Shown: positions 36,254 through 46,555, numbered from the stretch's first letter. The stretch: DNA of 58,640 nucleotides from Sporolactobacillus spathodeae (GCF_016908935.1 NZ_JAFBEV010000020.1:1-58640); one strand, 5' to 3'. Made by a program: numbers and translations. Notes: generated by a model from the letters alone, not told the origin.

Positions 36254-39200
36254 TGAATGAGGAAAAATGGGAATTGAACCGCGCCGGACTGATCAATTTC
36301 TGGTATTATGACGTCGCCGTCTTTGATTTTGCCGATGGCAAGATGCTATTGCGCGGTGCCAACGGATCGGGTAAGTCGGTGACGATGGCCAGCCTTATCA
36401 CTGTACTATTGGACGGGAAAAAGACTCCAGATCGGCTGGATCCGTTCGGTTCATCGGCGCGAAAAATGGAAGACTACTTGCTCGGCGAAGAAGATGTGTC
36501 CCATCGTCAGGAGCGGACCGGCTATCTCTATTTAGAATACAAACGCAAAGGACTCGACCAATACATAACAACAGGCATGGGCATGCAGGCGCGTCGGCAC
36601 AAGTCGATGGCAACCTGGTATTTTGTGTTGACCGACAATCGTCGTGTGGGAAGAGACATCCAGCTCTACCGCAAAGCATCTGCGCATGAGATTGTGCCGC
36701 TGACTCGCCAGGAATTGAGCAATCGGATTGGCAGTCAACTGATTGCCAGTCAGGCGGAGTATATGCGCCGCGTCAATGAGCTGATTTTCGGTTTCGATAA
36801 TACCGACATTTATGATGATCTGATTAAACTGCTGCTTCAATTGCGGCGGCCAAAGCTGTCAAAGGAATTCAAGCCGACGGTGATGTACGATATTTTGCAG
36901 CAGTCGCTGCCGGCTTTGAAGGAAGACGATTTGCATTCGGTGGCTGATACGCTTGAACAGATCGATCAAGCACGCCAGCAACTGGCACAGGCAAAAGAAG
37001 AACTGCGGTTGATGCGCGAACTGACGGGGAGCTATCAGAAGTATCGGACGTATTGCACGAGTGAACTGGCTTATCATCTGAATGAAACCTCAAGCAAAAA
37101 TGCAGCCAATCAGACACAGTGGAAACAGGCAGCAGCTCAGCGTCAGCATTTGTCCGAGCAGTTGGCTTCCGATCAGGCAGCATACAGCCGTTTGGAACAG
37201 AAAATCGAAGTCCTGAGCAAGGAAAGAGACGATCTGAGTCAGCATGAGGTGTTCCGGCTTGTCCATGAACAGGAAGAGTTACGAAAGAATATGAGTAAAA
37301 CCCAAATGAAAATCAGTCAACAGGAAGACAAGCTTTTCCGCAAACAGAGGCAGCTGGACGATTTGAAACGGAAGATCGACGCGCAGGAGATGGAATTAGA
37401 GACGCTGAATAAAGATAGCGCCGATCTGCGTATTGAGATGAGTGATTTGGCTGTTGCCGCGCATTTTGCCGAACACACGGCGTTGTTAGCAGACGCCGCG
37501 CATCTCGAGAATGGGGATATATTTACCTATTGGAAAAAAAGCGTCAAGGATTTCATGACGCATTTACGCGAGATTCAGGCACTGCTGACGCGTTACGAGC
37601 AGAAACGTGAAGAGATGCGCCGGGAGGATAGCCGGCTCGGTGATCAGATTCAAAAAATCGCGGCAATCGAGCTGGAGATTCGTCAATGGCAGCAGAATTT
37701 TAGCGCAGAGAAGGAACGGCTACAGATCGCGCTACAGGAATGGCGGCGCTCGCTATCGTTTCCAATTGATGACGCGCAGTGGGCACAATTTTTACAAAAC
37801 CTTGAAGGCCTTTATAGCGAGGTGACGCTGTTTGACGAGGCCCTGCTCCCGGTACGCGAGGCGTTGCAGGCAGCGGAAAAAGTGCTGCAAATGCGGGATG
37901 CGGCGCTTGCTGAGAAAGAGCGGACGGAGAAGGAAACTCAGGAACAGTTAAAGGCGGAGAAAGCAGAGTGGCAGCAGAAAAAAGATCCGGAGCCGGCGCG
38001 CTCGGCAGAAACTGCCGCCTACCGTGCTTCTCTTGCCAAACGCGGGATCGATGCCCGGCCACTCTACGCGTTGATTGACTTTGCGCCGAAAACACCGCAA
38101 CCGATCCGTGACCATTTGGAAGCGGCATTGCTTGATGCCGGCTATCTTGATGCACTCATCTGCACGCAGGATCTGGACGTTGTTGCCGACCGTCAGCTTA
38201 AACCCGATCCAAAGTTTATGACACAAACGCTGAGTGACTATCTTGTTCCCGATTGTCCAGAGGGTACATCGATTCCAGTCGAACTCGTCCAGGCGGTGAT
38301 CGATTCGATTTTGCTTGATGGTGAGCAGGCACTCATTATTGATGAGCAGGGACACTATCGCCTGCCCTCACTTGAAGGCCGCGCTTCGGATCAATACCAG
38401 GCAGCCTTCATTGGTAAAGCGAGTCGTGAGGCCTTCCGCACACGTGAAATCGAACGACTCGATCAAGCCATTACCGCGTCGGTTGACCGTCAGGCAGCAC
38501 TTGCCGGTGAACGAGCGGAATTGGCGAACCAGCTGCGGCAGTACAGCGCGGAGATGACGGCGCGTCCGTCCGACAGTGATCTGAAATTTGCCTGGCAGCA
38601 GCGGACCGCGAAGGAAAGTGAACGCGATCAGGAAACGCGCTATAAAGAAAGTATCGAAGCAAGGTTAACCGGGCTTAAGCAGGAGACTGCTTTTTTGAAA
38701 AATAAATTGAATGAGGACACGGCAACCGATGATCTGCCGTTGGAACTGGATGCGTATCGCGCGGCGGAAAAGGCGGCGTTCGACTATCGCGAGGCGCTCT
38801 CTGCTTTTATCAATCTGGCCGATCAACGGCGCCGTATTAAGCAATTGATGGTTACCTTGAACGAACAGAAATTAGCAAGCCAGGAAGAATGCGATGAGTA
38901 CTTTCAGGAAAAAAGCGAACTGCAGGCGTCGGAGGAAAAGCAGCGACTAGCTGCCGATTCAGTGGAACAGCAGCTGAAACTGAAAAATGCTGATGAAGTG
39001 CGCCAAAGGCTGGCACAGGTCATAAGGGAATTGGAGGAAGGGCGTAAACGTGTGCCGGAACTTTCTGGAACGCTTGCGACGCTCACCGGGAAAATCACGC
39101 AGCTGGAGGCGGATGAACAGCGATTCCAGACACGAAGCGCGTTCTTTGCTCAGTTGCGTGATGCCTGGATTGACACGTTCCGGAATCTGCAAACGATCGA

Positions 39201-40365
39201 TCGACCGGATCCAGCGTCGTTGCCCAAAGATCTCAGCGGGCTGATTGCTGATCAATTGAAAAATTTCAAGCTAGATACTGATCGGAAGAAACGGCTAGCA
39301 GATGACTTCGAGACGAAATTTCGCAACGAGCAGGGCATGCTGCTTGACTATCATCTTCAGATAAACGATAGAAAGATGGCTGATGAGAAAGAGTGGATGG
39401 CTGCGGAGGTGCAGACTGACCTCTTGCCTTATCTGGAACAGTGGCGCGAGAAAACGCATCAGCTTGTCTTCGAATGCGATTACCGCGGTGCCCGTGCCAC
39501 GCCTTCGTTTGTTATCGAACAGCTTGATCGGCTGATCAATCAGCAATCGGTGATGCTGGAAGCGCGTGATCAACAACTGTTTGAAGACATTATCTATCAT
39601 TCCGTTGGCGTGACACTGCGCAGCCTGATCGACCGTTCGGAAAAATGGGTCAAACAAATGAACGAAATACTCAGCAACCGGAAGAGCTCGTCTCATTTGA
39701 AGCTGCGGATTAGCTGGAAACCGCGCGCGGCAGAGACGGAAGAGGAACTTGATACGCAAGATCTCGTCGATCTACTGCGCCGCGATTCGGAGCTTTTGGC
39801 TTCCGATGATTTGGAGAAAATGATCCGCCATTTCCGGGCGAAAATCGAGGCATGCAAGCTGCGCGTTCAGGATGAGACGAACACATTGACGTTAGATCAA
39901 GTCTTGCGCGAAGTGCTTGACTACCGGCAATGGTTCACTTTTCAAATGGATTATCAGAAAAATGGCGAACCGCGTCGTCCACTGACCAACCAACGCTTCT
40001 ATACGTTCAGTGGCGGTGAAAAAGCGGTTGCGATGTATCTACCGCTTTACACGGCAGTTTATGCCCGCTATATGGATGCTAGTAAAAACGCGCCGTACAT
40101 CATCGCGCTTGACGAAGCATTTGCCGGCGTCGATGAACTCAATATTGCGGAACAATTCGCAACGGTTGAGCAGCTTGGTTTCAATTATATGATGAACTCA
40201 CAGGCATTGTTCGGCGATTATGAAACGGTGCCGGCGCTTAATATTTATGAACTGATTCACATGGAAAAACAAGATTTTGTCACGGTGATTGCCTACAATT
40301 GGAATGGCAAAGCGCGCGAGTTGTTGGATCAGCCAGCGGAGGCGGTTGTCCTTGACAACGAATGA
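36253..40365 (+). CDS. jetC: Wadjet SMC-like ATPase JetC (TIGR02680)
   Basis: A 1370-residue SMC/MukB-like motor that extrudes loops on circular plasmid DNA so that JetD can cut it (known for Wadjet). Walker A GANGSGKS is at residues 35-42. Long heptad-rich coiled coil covers most of 250-1150 with a hinge-like break around 590-700. ABC signature FSGGEKA starts at 1252 and Walker B LDEAFAGVD has D1287/E1288. The N-terminal GLINFWYYDVAVFDFADGK is typical of TIGR02680. A GGAGGG precedes the start. Confidence 0.92.
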   Translation: MNEEKWELNRAGLINFWYYDVAVFDFADGKMLLRGANGSGKSVTMASLITVLLDGKKTPDRLDPFGSSARKMEDYLLGEEDVSHRQERTGYLYLEYKRKGLDQYITTGMGMQARRHKSMATWYFVLTDNRRVGRDIQLYRKASAHEIVPLTRQELSNRIGSQLIASQAEYMRRVNELIFGFDNTDIYDDLIKLLLQLRRPKLSKEFKPTVMYDILQQSLPALKEDDLHSVADTLEQIDQARQQLAQAKEELRLMRELTGSYQKYRTYCTSELAYHLNETSSKNAANQTQWKQAAAQRQHLSEQLASDQAAYSRLEQKIEVLSKERDDLSQHEVFRLVHEQEELRKNMSKTQMKISQQEDKLFRKQRQLDDLKRKIDAQEMELETLNKDSADLRIEMSDLAVAAHFAEHTALLADAAHLENGDIFTYWKKSVKDFMTHLREIQALLTRYEQKREEMRREDSRLGDQIQKIAAIELEIRQWQQNFSAEKERLQIALQEWRRSLSFPIDDAQWAQFLQNLEGLYSEVTLFDEALLPVREALQAAEKVLQMRDAALAEKERTEKETQEQLKAEKAEWQQKKDPEPARSAETAAYRASLAKRGIDARPLYALIDFAPKTPQPIRDHLEAALLDAGYLDALICTQDLDVVADRQLKPDPKFMTQTLSDYLVPDCPEGTSIPVELVQAVIDSILLDGEQALIIDEQGHYRLPSLEGRASDQYQAAFIGKASREAFRTREIERLDQAITASVDRQAALAGERAELANQLRQYSAEMTARPSDSDLKFAWQQRTAKESERDQETRYKESIEARLTGLKQETAFLKNKLNEDTATDDLPLELDAYRAAEKAAFDYREALSAFINLADQRRRIKQLMVTLNEQKLASQEECDEYFQEKSELQASEEKQRLAADSVEQQLKLKNADEVRQRLAQVIRELEEGRKRVPELSGTLATLTGKITQLEADEQRFQTRSAFFAQLRDAWIDTFRNLQTIDRPDPASLPKDLSGLIADQLKNFKLDTDRKKRLADDFETKFRNEQGMLLDYHLQINDRKMADEKEWMAAEVQTDLLPYLEQWREKTHQLVFECDYRGARATPSFVIEQLDRLINQQSVMLEARDQQLFEDIIYHSVGVTLRSLIDRSEKWVKQMNEILSNRKSSSHLKLRISWKPRAAETEEELDTQDLVDLLRRDSELLASDDLEKMIRHFRAKIEACKLRVQDETNTLTLDQVLREVLDYRQWFTFQMDYQKNGEPRRPLTNQRFYTFSGGEKAVAMYLPLYTAVYARYMDASKNAPYIIALDEAFAGVDELNIAEQFATVEQLGFNYMMNSQALFGDYETVPALNIYELIHMEKQDFVTVIAYNWNGKARELLDQPAEAVVLDNE

Positions 40366-41611
40366 AGCGGCGCTCTATTTTCGCGCCAGAAGTGTCTTTG
40401 CCAAATTGTTTCGTCAAGCGAAGAAAACCTATCATACGTATGGCGAACTCAAGGGAACGTTTTCGATTGGCGAGCTCACCGCGGCTGAAAAAAGCCAGCT
40501 TGCTTTATTTCTCAGCAAGCCGCTTTATGAATGGGAAAAGAAACAGCGGTTGCGTTGGTCGCTTTTCGAGACAGCCTATCAATCATCAAAATTTGTTGAC
40601 ACGCCACTGCTTGCGGCGATGGAACAGACGCTTGGTCAGCCGTTCACGACAAAAATACAGGATACGGCGAATGAGGCGGCCAAACAAAGAATTTTCCTGG
40701 AAAAATTGGCGGCATTGCCGCATCTGCGGTTCATGGCGTCACTTGAGGCGGCGCGTCAACTCTACGAATGGTATACCGAAGATCCGGCAGCGTGCATGGC
40801 TGGTTTTTCCTTAATCAATCATGCGCTCGACCAGCTCCCCAAAGAGCCGACGCGGTTGCCCTTTTTTGCACATCAGTTGACCGGCGATCCCCATGCCCTC
40901 GATCCCAGCAACCGGATCGGGAAGGCGTTCATCGCTGTCCTGGAACGTAAGCGAGAGACGAATGGTGCTTTTTTATCACGCACGGAATATACGACCGATG
41001 TCTTGCTCGACTTCAATCTTGTGCGCGACGATATCATGAATTTTGTCGCGATCAATGGCTTATTGGCGAAAACAGATGACGCTGTCCACCCGATGTGGCA
41101 GGCAGCGGTCGATACAGGCGTCAGCTGGAATGTGCCCGTTCGTCATTTGCTGACAGTTGCTTCCGTCTTGCCCGCTTTCGGTCGCTCCGTTTATCTGATC
41201 GAAAATTCCGGAGTCTACAGTGCGCTCCTTGATGCCCGACCTGACTTGCCGCTTGTCTGCACCAACGGCCAACTGCGTCTCGCCGTCTGGATGTTGCTTG
41301 ATAAGCTCGCAGCTTCGGGCGCACTTTTGTACTATTCGGGCGACTTCGATCCCGAAGGTGTGCAAATGGCTGACCAGATTCTGAAGCGCTATCCGGATCA
41401 AGTGCGCCTGTGGGCGATGAGCGCGGCGGATTATATTGAATCGAATCCACGTTTGCCCATGAACGGGCACCGTATGAACAAATTGAAGACTATTGAATCC
41501 CAGGCGTTGCACGATTTAGTGATTCAAATGGCGGCGAAGAAGAAGGCCGGTTACCAAGAAGCGGTGTACAGCCGTCTGCTCGCAGAAGTGCGCCAGACAA
41601 ATGGCATGTGA
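40352..41611 (+). CDS. jetD: Wadjet nuclease subunit JetD (TIGR02679)
   Basis: A 419-residue protein with a C-terminal Toprim-like nuclease domain: Glu in VYLIENSG (about residue 290) and the DxD in GDFDPEG (about 332), which are the metal ligands expected of JetD. The N-terminal half is the arm domain. No ATG is suitable; TTG 40352 lies nine bases after GGAGG and gives LTTNEAALYF. The gene overlaps jetC by 14 bases. It cleaves plasmid DNA in the assembled complex. Confidence 0.87.
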   Translation: MTTNEAALYFRARSVFAKLFRQAKKTYHTYGELKGTFSIGELTAAEKSQLALFLSKPLYEWEKKQRLRWSLFETAYQSSKFVDTPLLAAMEQTLGQPFTTKIQDTANEAAKQRIFLEKLAALPHLRFMASLEAARQLYEWYTEDPAACMAGFSLINHALDQLPKEPTRLPFFAHQLTGDPHALDPSNRIGKAFIAVLERKRETNGAFLSRTEYTTDVLLDFNLVRDDIMNFVAINGLLAKTDDAVHPMWQAAVDTGVSWNVPVRHLLTVASVLPAFGRSVYLIENSGVYSALLDARPDLPLVCTNGQLRLAVWMLLDKLAASGALLYYSGDFDPEGVQMADQILKRYPDQVRLWAMSAADYIESNPRLPMNGHRMNKLKTIESQALHDLVIQMAAKKKAGYQEAVYSRLLAEVRQTNGM

Positions 41612-41786
41612 AATGAACATCTTTGACATGAGCTATTTGAGCTCCTATGACCGCTTTCACAAAAAGAACGGATTCAGCGCCAGTGCTACGTGTTAGCAGT
41701 TTCAGGGGAAAACACAGTTAGTTTGCATGTCTTTTTTTATATTGAGGTGTGTTAGAATAGAAAAAAAGTTGAAGGGGTAGTTGGCG

Positions 41787-43145
41787 ATGCGTGCTCAAAT
41801 CAGCGGTAAACCGCTGGATGATTGGCTACGGGAGTATCCTGTTCTCAAACGTGTTGTGGCGCGGCAGGAGGTCTGCTGGTTGAACCCAGATTACGGGCAG
41901 CCGGCGGAGTCGTCTGCGTTCGATCCGGCGGAGATTGCTGCAGCGGATCGGCGCTTGAGTCGGTTCGCACCGTATATCAAAGTGGCGTTTCCAGAGACCG
42001 CGCCTGCGCAGGGGATTATTGAATCGCCGCTACTCGAAACGGCGGCGTTGCAGGAGAAGCTCGCGGCAGAGGTGGGGACGGTTATTCCGGGACGCTTGCT
42101 GATGAAGGCAGATAATCTGCTGCCGATTTCCGGATCAATTAAGGCGCGGGGCGGTATTTATGAGGTGCTGAAGACGGCGGAAACGTTGGCGCTGCGGGCT
42201 GGATTGCTGACTGAATCCGATGATTACGCCCGGCTTGCGAGCGACGCGTGCCGGCGCTTTTTCAGCGGCTATTCAATCGCTGTCGGGTCGACGGGCAATC
42301 TCGGGCTGAGTATCGGCATCGTCGCAGCGAAACTCGGTTTTCGAACGACGGTGCATATGTCACGTGATGCGCAGCAGTGGAAGAAAGATTTGCTTCGGGA
42401 AAAAGGGGCACTGGTTCGTGAATATGCGGCCGATTATAGCGTTGCTGTGGCGGCAGGGCGGCAGGCGGCGGCAGCTGATCCGCGCTGCCATTTTATTGAT
42501 GATGAATCCTCGCACGATTTATTCGCCGGTTACGCAGTCGCAGCAGAGCGGTTAAGAGCGCAGCTGGATGAGGCTGGACTTATGGTGGATGCCGACCATC
42601 CGCTGTTTGTCTATTTGCCGTGCGGGGTCGGCGGCGGTCCAGGCGGTGTGGCGTTCGGCTTGAAACAAATTTTAGGTGATGCGGTGCATCCGTTCTTCGT
42701 TGAACCAGTTGCGTCACCTTGTTTTCTGCTCGGTCTCTTGACCGGTTTGAACGAACAAGTGTCGGTTTTTGATTTCGGTTTGGACAATCGGACAGCTGCG
42801 GATGGACTCGCTGTGCCGCGCCCTTCGGCTTTTGTGGGCAAGACGGCGGGCTCGCTTGTCGCCGGATGCATGACCGTGACGGATCGCCAGCTGTTTCGCG
42901 GGCTCAAGTGGCTCGCTGATAGTGAAGCGCAGCAAGTCGAACCTTCGGCAGCGGCGGGGCTTCTTGGGCCGGGTCTCTTGCTCGGTACGGATGCAGGCCG
43001 CCGCTTTATCGAGGCAAACGGCCTCAGCGGAAAAATGAATCAAGCCGCGCATCTATTCTGGGCGACCGGCGGCGGAATGGTGCCGCAAAAAATCCGGGCC
43101 GCCTATTTAGAGCAAGCGAACCGGATCGCTGGGTTAAACGACTAA
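41787..43145 (+). CDS. dsdA: D-serine ammonia-lyase (dehydratase)
   Basis: A 452-residue fold-type II PLP enzyme converting D-serine to pyruvate and ammonia. The PLP lysine is in SGSIKARGG (about residue 118), preceded by MKADNLLPI; SVGSTGNLGLS is the phosphate-binding loop (AVGSTGNLGLSIG). CGVGGGPGG is the second glycine loop. Length fits DsdA (442 in E. coli). ATG 41787 has GAAGGGG upstream; an extended -10-like TGTTAGAAT is at 41750-41758. No dsdC or dsdX is adjacent. The 175 bp before it (41612-41786) shows nothing else. Confidence 0.92.
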   Translation: MRAQISGKPLDDWLREYPVLKRVVARQEVCWLNPDYGQPAESSAFDPAEIAAADRRLSRFAPYIKVAFPETAPAQGIIESPLLETAALQEKLAAEVGTVIPGRLLMKADNLLPISGSIKARGGIYEVLKTAETLALRAGLLTESDDYARLASDACRRFFSGYSIAVGSTGNLGLSIGIVAAKLGFRTTVHMSRDAQQWKKDLLREKGALVREYAADYSVAVAAGRQAAAADPRCHFIDDESSHDLFAGYAVAAERLRAQLDEAGLMVDADHPLFVYLPCGVGGGPGGVAFGLKQILGDAVHPFFVEPVASPCFLLGLLTGLNEQVSVFDFGLDNRTAADGLAVPRPSAFVGKTAGSLVAGCMTVTDRQLFRGLKWLADSEAQQVEPSAAAGLLGPGLLLGTDAGRRFIEANGLSGKMNQAAHLFWATGGGMVPQKIRAAYLEQANRIAGLND

Positions 43146-43152
43146 CGAGACC

Positions 43153-43302
43153 TCAGTCTTCCTTTTTATCGTGAACATACTCATTTGGAACGCCGGAGTG
43201 GCCGGAATTGCTATTTTTTTCCCTGGCCAACCGGCCGTTTCTATGTTCTCCGGTATGATCACGATTTTTAAACTGGTGCGTGAATTCTTGTTCTTTATTC
43301 AT
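43153..43302 (-). CDS. Small hydrophilic protein (49 aa), unrecognised
   Basis: A 49-residue ORF with a strong AAGGAGG seven bases before its ATG. It is rich in Asn, His, Lys, Glu and Gly (MNKEQEFTHQFKNRDHTGEH at the start, EYVHDKKED at the end) and has no hydrophobic segment. Composition recalls small spore proteins, but I do not recognise it. It is convergent with dsdA, eight bases away. The longer ORF on the opposite strand has no ribosome site. Confidence 0.55.
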   Translation of the reverse strand: MNKEQEFTHQFKNRDHTGEHRNGRLAREKNSNSGHSGVPNEYVHDKKED

Positions 43303-43426
43303 GTCGCGCCTCCTTTTTCATCTTTTAGCTTGAACATTCCCTTCATATCTATTCATGGTTCGGAAGGCCAGCGGTATCGCACTTTGCGATCTTTGATGGA
43401 ACATAAATCTATCCTTAAAAAATTTA

Positions 43427-43455
43427 TTGATCGAAATTTTTTTCGGTGTGATAAT
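43427..43455 (+). promoter_or_regulatory. Promoter upstream of the VanZ-like gene
   Basis: TTGATC, 17 bp spacer, GATAAT. It lies about 115 bp before the start codon in a 269 bp gap with no other visible feature. Confidence 0.5.
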
Positions 43456-43571
43456 ATAGAGTTAAGTTTTTGTAAATATTTAAAATTTGTTAATGAAATG
43501 ATTAACTAGCTAATTCTAGGCGGCGTCAATGAGACGTGACGCGAGACATCAACGAATAGAAGGAGTGCCAC

Positions 43572-44111
43572 ATGCTGAGAAACAAGCGAGCGTTTTGGTT
43601 CTGGACAATTATGATTGTCGGTATGCTAGCCATTATTTATAAAGGATCGGCGACACCCTATTCCCAGCAGGACATTCAGCCGTTCTTAAAAGCGCATTTG
43701 CTGTGGACGTCTGAGACATTTCCACATATTTCGTTCAATTATGGTGGGGAATGGATCACGTCGACGGACCCCTACGCATTCTTTGAATTCGTCGTTCGCA
43801 AGGCGAGCCATATATCGGAATATTTTTTGCTGACGTTTATGCTTATCAATTTGTTTATGACCACTGTGATGCCGCGCGGTCTCTGTTATTTGAGCGGCCC
43901 GGCGATTGCTTTTTGTTACGCGGTTTTTGATGAGTGGCACCAGACGTTCGTCGCTGGACGAACCGGCCATTTGATTGACGCATGCACCTTTGATCTGACT
44001 GGCATGATTCTGGCGATGCTTGTGATTTTTCTTCTCGATGTCTATTACCGATTCTTTTATACAAGCAGCAAACCTGACTTTTACGCGCACGATCGGGCGA
44101 TGCACGGCTGA
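43572..44111 (+). CDS. VanZ family membrane protein
   Basis: A 179-residue membrane protein with four likely helices. Family marks are KASHISEYFLLTFML and AFCYAVFDEWHQTFVAGRTGHLIDACTFDLTG, the DEWHQ/GR...D pattern of VanZ-like proteins. VanZ itself gives low teicoplanin resistance, but chromosomal relatives have no settled role. AGAAGGAG lies seven bases before the ATG. Single gene. Confidence 0.82.
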   Translation: MLRNKRAFWFWTIMIVGMLAIIYKGSATPYSQQDIQPFLKAHLLWTSETFPHISFNYGGEWITSTDPYAFFEFVVRKASHISEYFLLTFMLINLFMTTVMPRGLCYLSGPAIAFCYAVFDEWHQTFVAGRTGHLIDACTFDLTGMILAMLVIFLLDVYYRFFYTSSKPDFYAHDRAMHG

Positions 44112-44160
44112 TCAAATTGGTGAATTTTGTGATAAAGAAAGCCGATGATTTTTTCAAAAG

Positions 44161-44236
44161 ATAAGAATGTATAAGATTTTGCGCGAAAAATGCAGCGAAG
44201 GTCGCGAGACGCCCGCAGCAGGCGAGCATCCGAAGC
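44161..44236. repeat. Dispersed intergenic element, copy 2
   Basis: About 76 bp sharing TGTATAAGATTTTGC, AAAAATGCAGCG and GCGAGACGCCCGC with 54187-54262. The GC-rich half also resembles 8696-8738 and 58103-58143. It lies in the 278 bp gap between the VanZ-like gene and the MCP gene. Confidence 0.65.
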
Positions 44237-44279
44237 ACAATTGAAGAAAAATTAGGACAGGGCGCGGCCTAATCTTTGT

Positions 44280-44306
44280 TAACATTTAGCGAAAATATTC
44301 CGATAC
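44280..44306 (+). promoter_or_regulatory. Sigma-D-type promoter of the chemotaxis receptor
   Basis: TAAC, exactly 15 bp, then TCCGATAC. Compared with the Bacillus sigma-D consensus (TAAA, N15, GCCGATAT) it matches 3/4 and 6/8. The start codon is 84 bp downstream. Sigma-D drives most chemotaxis receptors in Bacillus. Confidence 0.6.
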
Positions 44307-44389
44307 TAGGAACATAGTGATAAATAAATAGACGGATAACCGGCAGCAAGAAATGAAGTTATTCATATGAGCGGGGTGGGCTTTTATTC

Positions 44390-46504
44390 ATGAAAATGCA
44401 TGTCAAAAGCAGCAGGAAGAAACCAGTGACAGATGCCGCGGCTGATGAAAAAGAGGAGAAGACGGCAAGCGCTGCGTCAAGATTCCAGCGCTACAATTTG
44501 CTGGAAAAATTCTTTTCCCAGAAGGCTTTGCTAAATCGAAGTCTGAAAGAGCAGATGCTCATTCCTTTTATTACGACAATCGTTGTTGTCGGCTTAATCG
44601 GCGGGCTGTTCAGCTATTTCTATGGCGAAAAGATGACTAAGGATCAGCTGATTCAATCGACCCAGCAGCAACTGAAAGCGACGAATCGTAGTTTTGATAC
44701 GTATTTTAGTGACGCTGAGGCAAATGTCCGTCAATTCGGGGCGAGTCCTTTATTGAACAATCCGAAAAAAAACACAGCGTCGATTAATACGATGTTTCAG
44801 AACTTATTGGACGCGAACACGAAGTATCAGGCGATTACATATGGCGCGGCAAATAAGGATACCATTCGCGCGCCACTTTACTTTTTCAATCAGGGTTATG
44901 ATCCGACGAAAGAAGAATGGTATCAAGAAGGGCTCCATGCAAACGGTAATTCATACTGGACAAGCCCGTACAACGACCCCGTGTTAAAACAGCAGGTTGT
45001 CAGTGTCGTGCAGGAAGTGAAAAGCAATGGCACGGTGCGCGGCGTGATGAAAATGGATTTGTATATTCAAAACATTGTTAATGAAGTCAGCAATGCAAAA
45101 TACGGAAAAACCGGTTATTCTGTTCTTCTGGATAAAAATGGTAATTATATCGCTTCACCGGATAAAAAGGATATCGGCAAGAATGTGATCCACCAGGATT
45201 TTTATAAGCAATTAATGAAGATGGGTAAAAATGGTCTATTTTACGCGCCAATTGATGGACAAGAGAGGTTAATTAGTTTCGAACGCAACCAAACGACCGG
45301 TTGGGTGCTCCTCGGCATCATTAATAAAGGCGAGATTAGTCAAAATGCCAATCTAATTGCGCTGCCATCGGCACTGACTGTAATCATCATTTTAATTATT
45401 GCTGTCCTGCTCACGAATTATTTGCTGAGAAGGATAATTGTCCGTGTGCGCACCATTCAGCAGGCTTCCGAACGGGTGCAGCACGGAGATCTGACTGTTG
45501 CCATTCCAGTTGTCGGCAATGATGAATTGGCCGGACTGATGCGCAGCATTAATGAGATGGCCCGTGAAAATCGAAAGGCGTTCCAGCAAGTTAATACAGT
45601 TTCCGATCAAATGAAAGCCGCTTCAGAAACCCTTGTCGCCAGCGCCGAAGAAAATGTGGCTTCGGCGAATGAGATCAGTGCAACGGTGACGCAAATCTCC
45701 GCAGGAGCAGCTAATCAGTCGGCAGCGCTCGATGAGAATCAGAATTCGATTGACACACTTGTACGCGAGTTCAAAATGATGAAAGAACACAGCGACGAGG
45801 TTCTGCAAGGATCGGTGCAAATGAGCACAACGACGAAAAACGGGCAAAAGATCATGAGTCAGCTGGCTGAACAATCAAAGGCCTCATCGGATGCGACGGA
45901 ACAGATTATTCAAGCGGTTCAGGAACTTGAGCAGCGCGCGCAGAATATTACGCAGATCGTCACGGTACTTGATGGAATTGCACGGCGGACCAATCTGTTA
46001 TCGCTGAACGCGAGTATCGAAGCCGCTCACGCTGGCGAACACGGCAAAGGGTTTGCGGTCGTCGCCGAAGAAATTCGCAAATTGGCCCAGCAAACGAATA
46101 GCTCGTTGAAACAAGTCAGCGAGACGATCAAAGAAGTGACGGAAAAGACGGCAAACGCTGTTGCCCTTGGTCAAATGACAGGCGAGATGCTGCAGAGCCA
46201 GGGTCAAGCCGTCCGCGAGTCTGACGAAGCCTTTAAGGAAATTGACCAGACGATTGACCAAAGCGTTGCTGGCATCGAGAAAATTGCTGAATCGATTCGT
46301 TCCGTTAATGGACATATCGTCCAGATTAGTCAAGGCTCGCAAACGATTGCTTCGACAAGCGAAGAAACAGCGGCGAGCACGGAGGAAGTCAGCGCTTCCA
46401 TTCAGGAACAGACTGCAGCCATGGAAGAATTAAACCATCTGGCTGAGGATCTTGAAAAGCAAGCAGAGACTATGCGCGCAGCGATCAGACGCTTCAAAAT
46501 TTAG
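44390..46504 (+). CDS. Methyl-accepting chemotaxis protein
   Basis: A 704-residue receptor. A charged cytoplasmic N-terminus of about 60 residues precedes TM1 (about 64-82). An extracellular dCache-like sensor domain follows to about 322, with YWTSPYND and [20 protein letters not shown]2 is about 323-346, a HAMP domain follows, and the signalling domain has its hairpin tip at [20 protein letters not shown] (about 545-565). The dCache fold often binds amino acids or other small ligands; the ligand here is unknown. The long N-terminal tail is unusual. A possible ribosome site (GGGGTGGG) is about 12 bases upstream. Confidence 0.92.
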   Translation: MKMHVKSSRKKPVTDAAADEKEEKTASAASRFQRYNLLEKFFSQKALLNRSLKEQMLIPFITTIVVVGLIGGLFSYFYGEKMTKDQLIQSTQQQLKATNRSFDTYFSDAEANVRQFGASPLLNNPKKNTASINTMFQNLLDANTKYQAITYGAANKDTIRAPLYFFNQGYDPTKEEWYQEGLHANGNSYWTSPYNDPVLKQQVVSVVQEVKSNGTVRGVMKMDLYIQNIVNEVSNAKYGKTGYSVLLDKNGNYIASPDKKDIGKNVIHQDFYKQLMKMGKNGLFYAPIDGQERLISFERNQTTGWVLLGIINKGEISQNANLIALPSALTVIIILIIAVLLTNYLLRRIIVRVRTIQQASERVQHGDLTVAIPVVGNDELAGLMRSINEMARENRKAFQQVNTVSDQMKAASETLVASAEENVASANEISATVTQISAGAANQSAALDENQNSIDTLVREFKMMKEHSDEVLQGSVQMSTTTKNGQKIMSQLAEQSKASSDATEQIIQAVQELEQRAQNITQIVTVLDGIARRTNLLSLNASIEAAHAGEHGKGFAVVAEEIRKLAQQTNSSLKQVSETIKEVTEKTANAVALGQMTGEMLQSQGQAVRESDEAFKEIDQTIDQSVAGIEKIAESIRSVNGHIVQISQGSQTIASTSEETAASTEEVSASIQEQTAAMEELNHLAEDLEKQAETMRAAIRRFKI

Positions 46505-46511
46505 TCGAGAT

Positions 46512-46555
46512 AAAAGCTGCCTCGAAACAGATTCAGTTTCCGAGGCAGCTTTTTT
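46512..46555 (+). terminator. Terminator of the MCP gene
   Basis: Arms AGCTGCCTCG and CGAGGCAGCT (plus inner AAC/GTT pairs) followed by six T. Confidence 0.85.

Noticed and set aside
43171-43509. A 112-codon + strand ORF after dsdA.
   Set aside because: It has no ribosome site or family resemblance and lies opposite a small ORF with a strong ribosome site.
44284-44296. Match of TTTAGCGAAAAT to the recombinase repeat arms.
   Set aside because: It is 12 bp, one-sided, and falls in the spacer of the sigma-D promoter; likely chance in AT-rich DNA.
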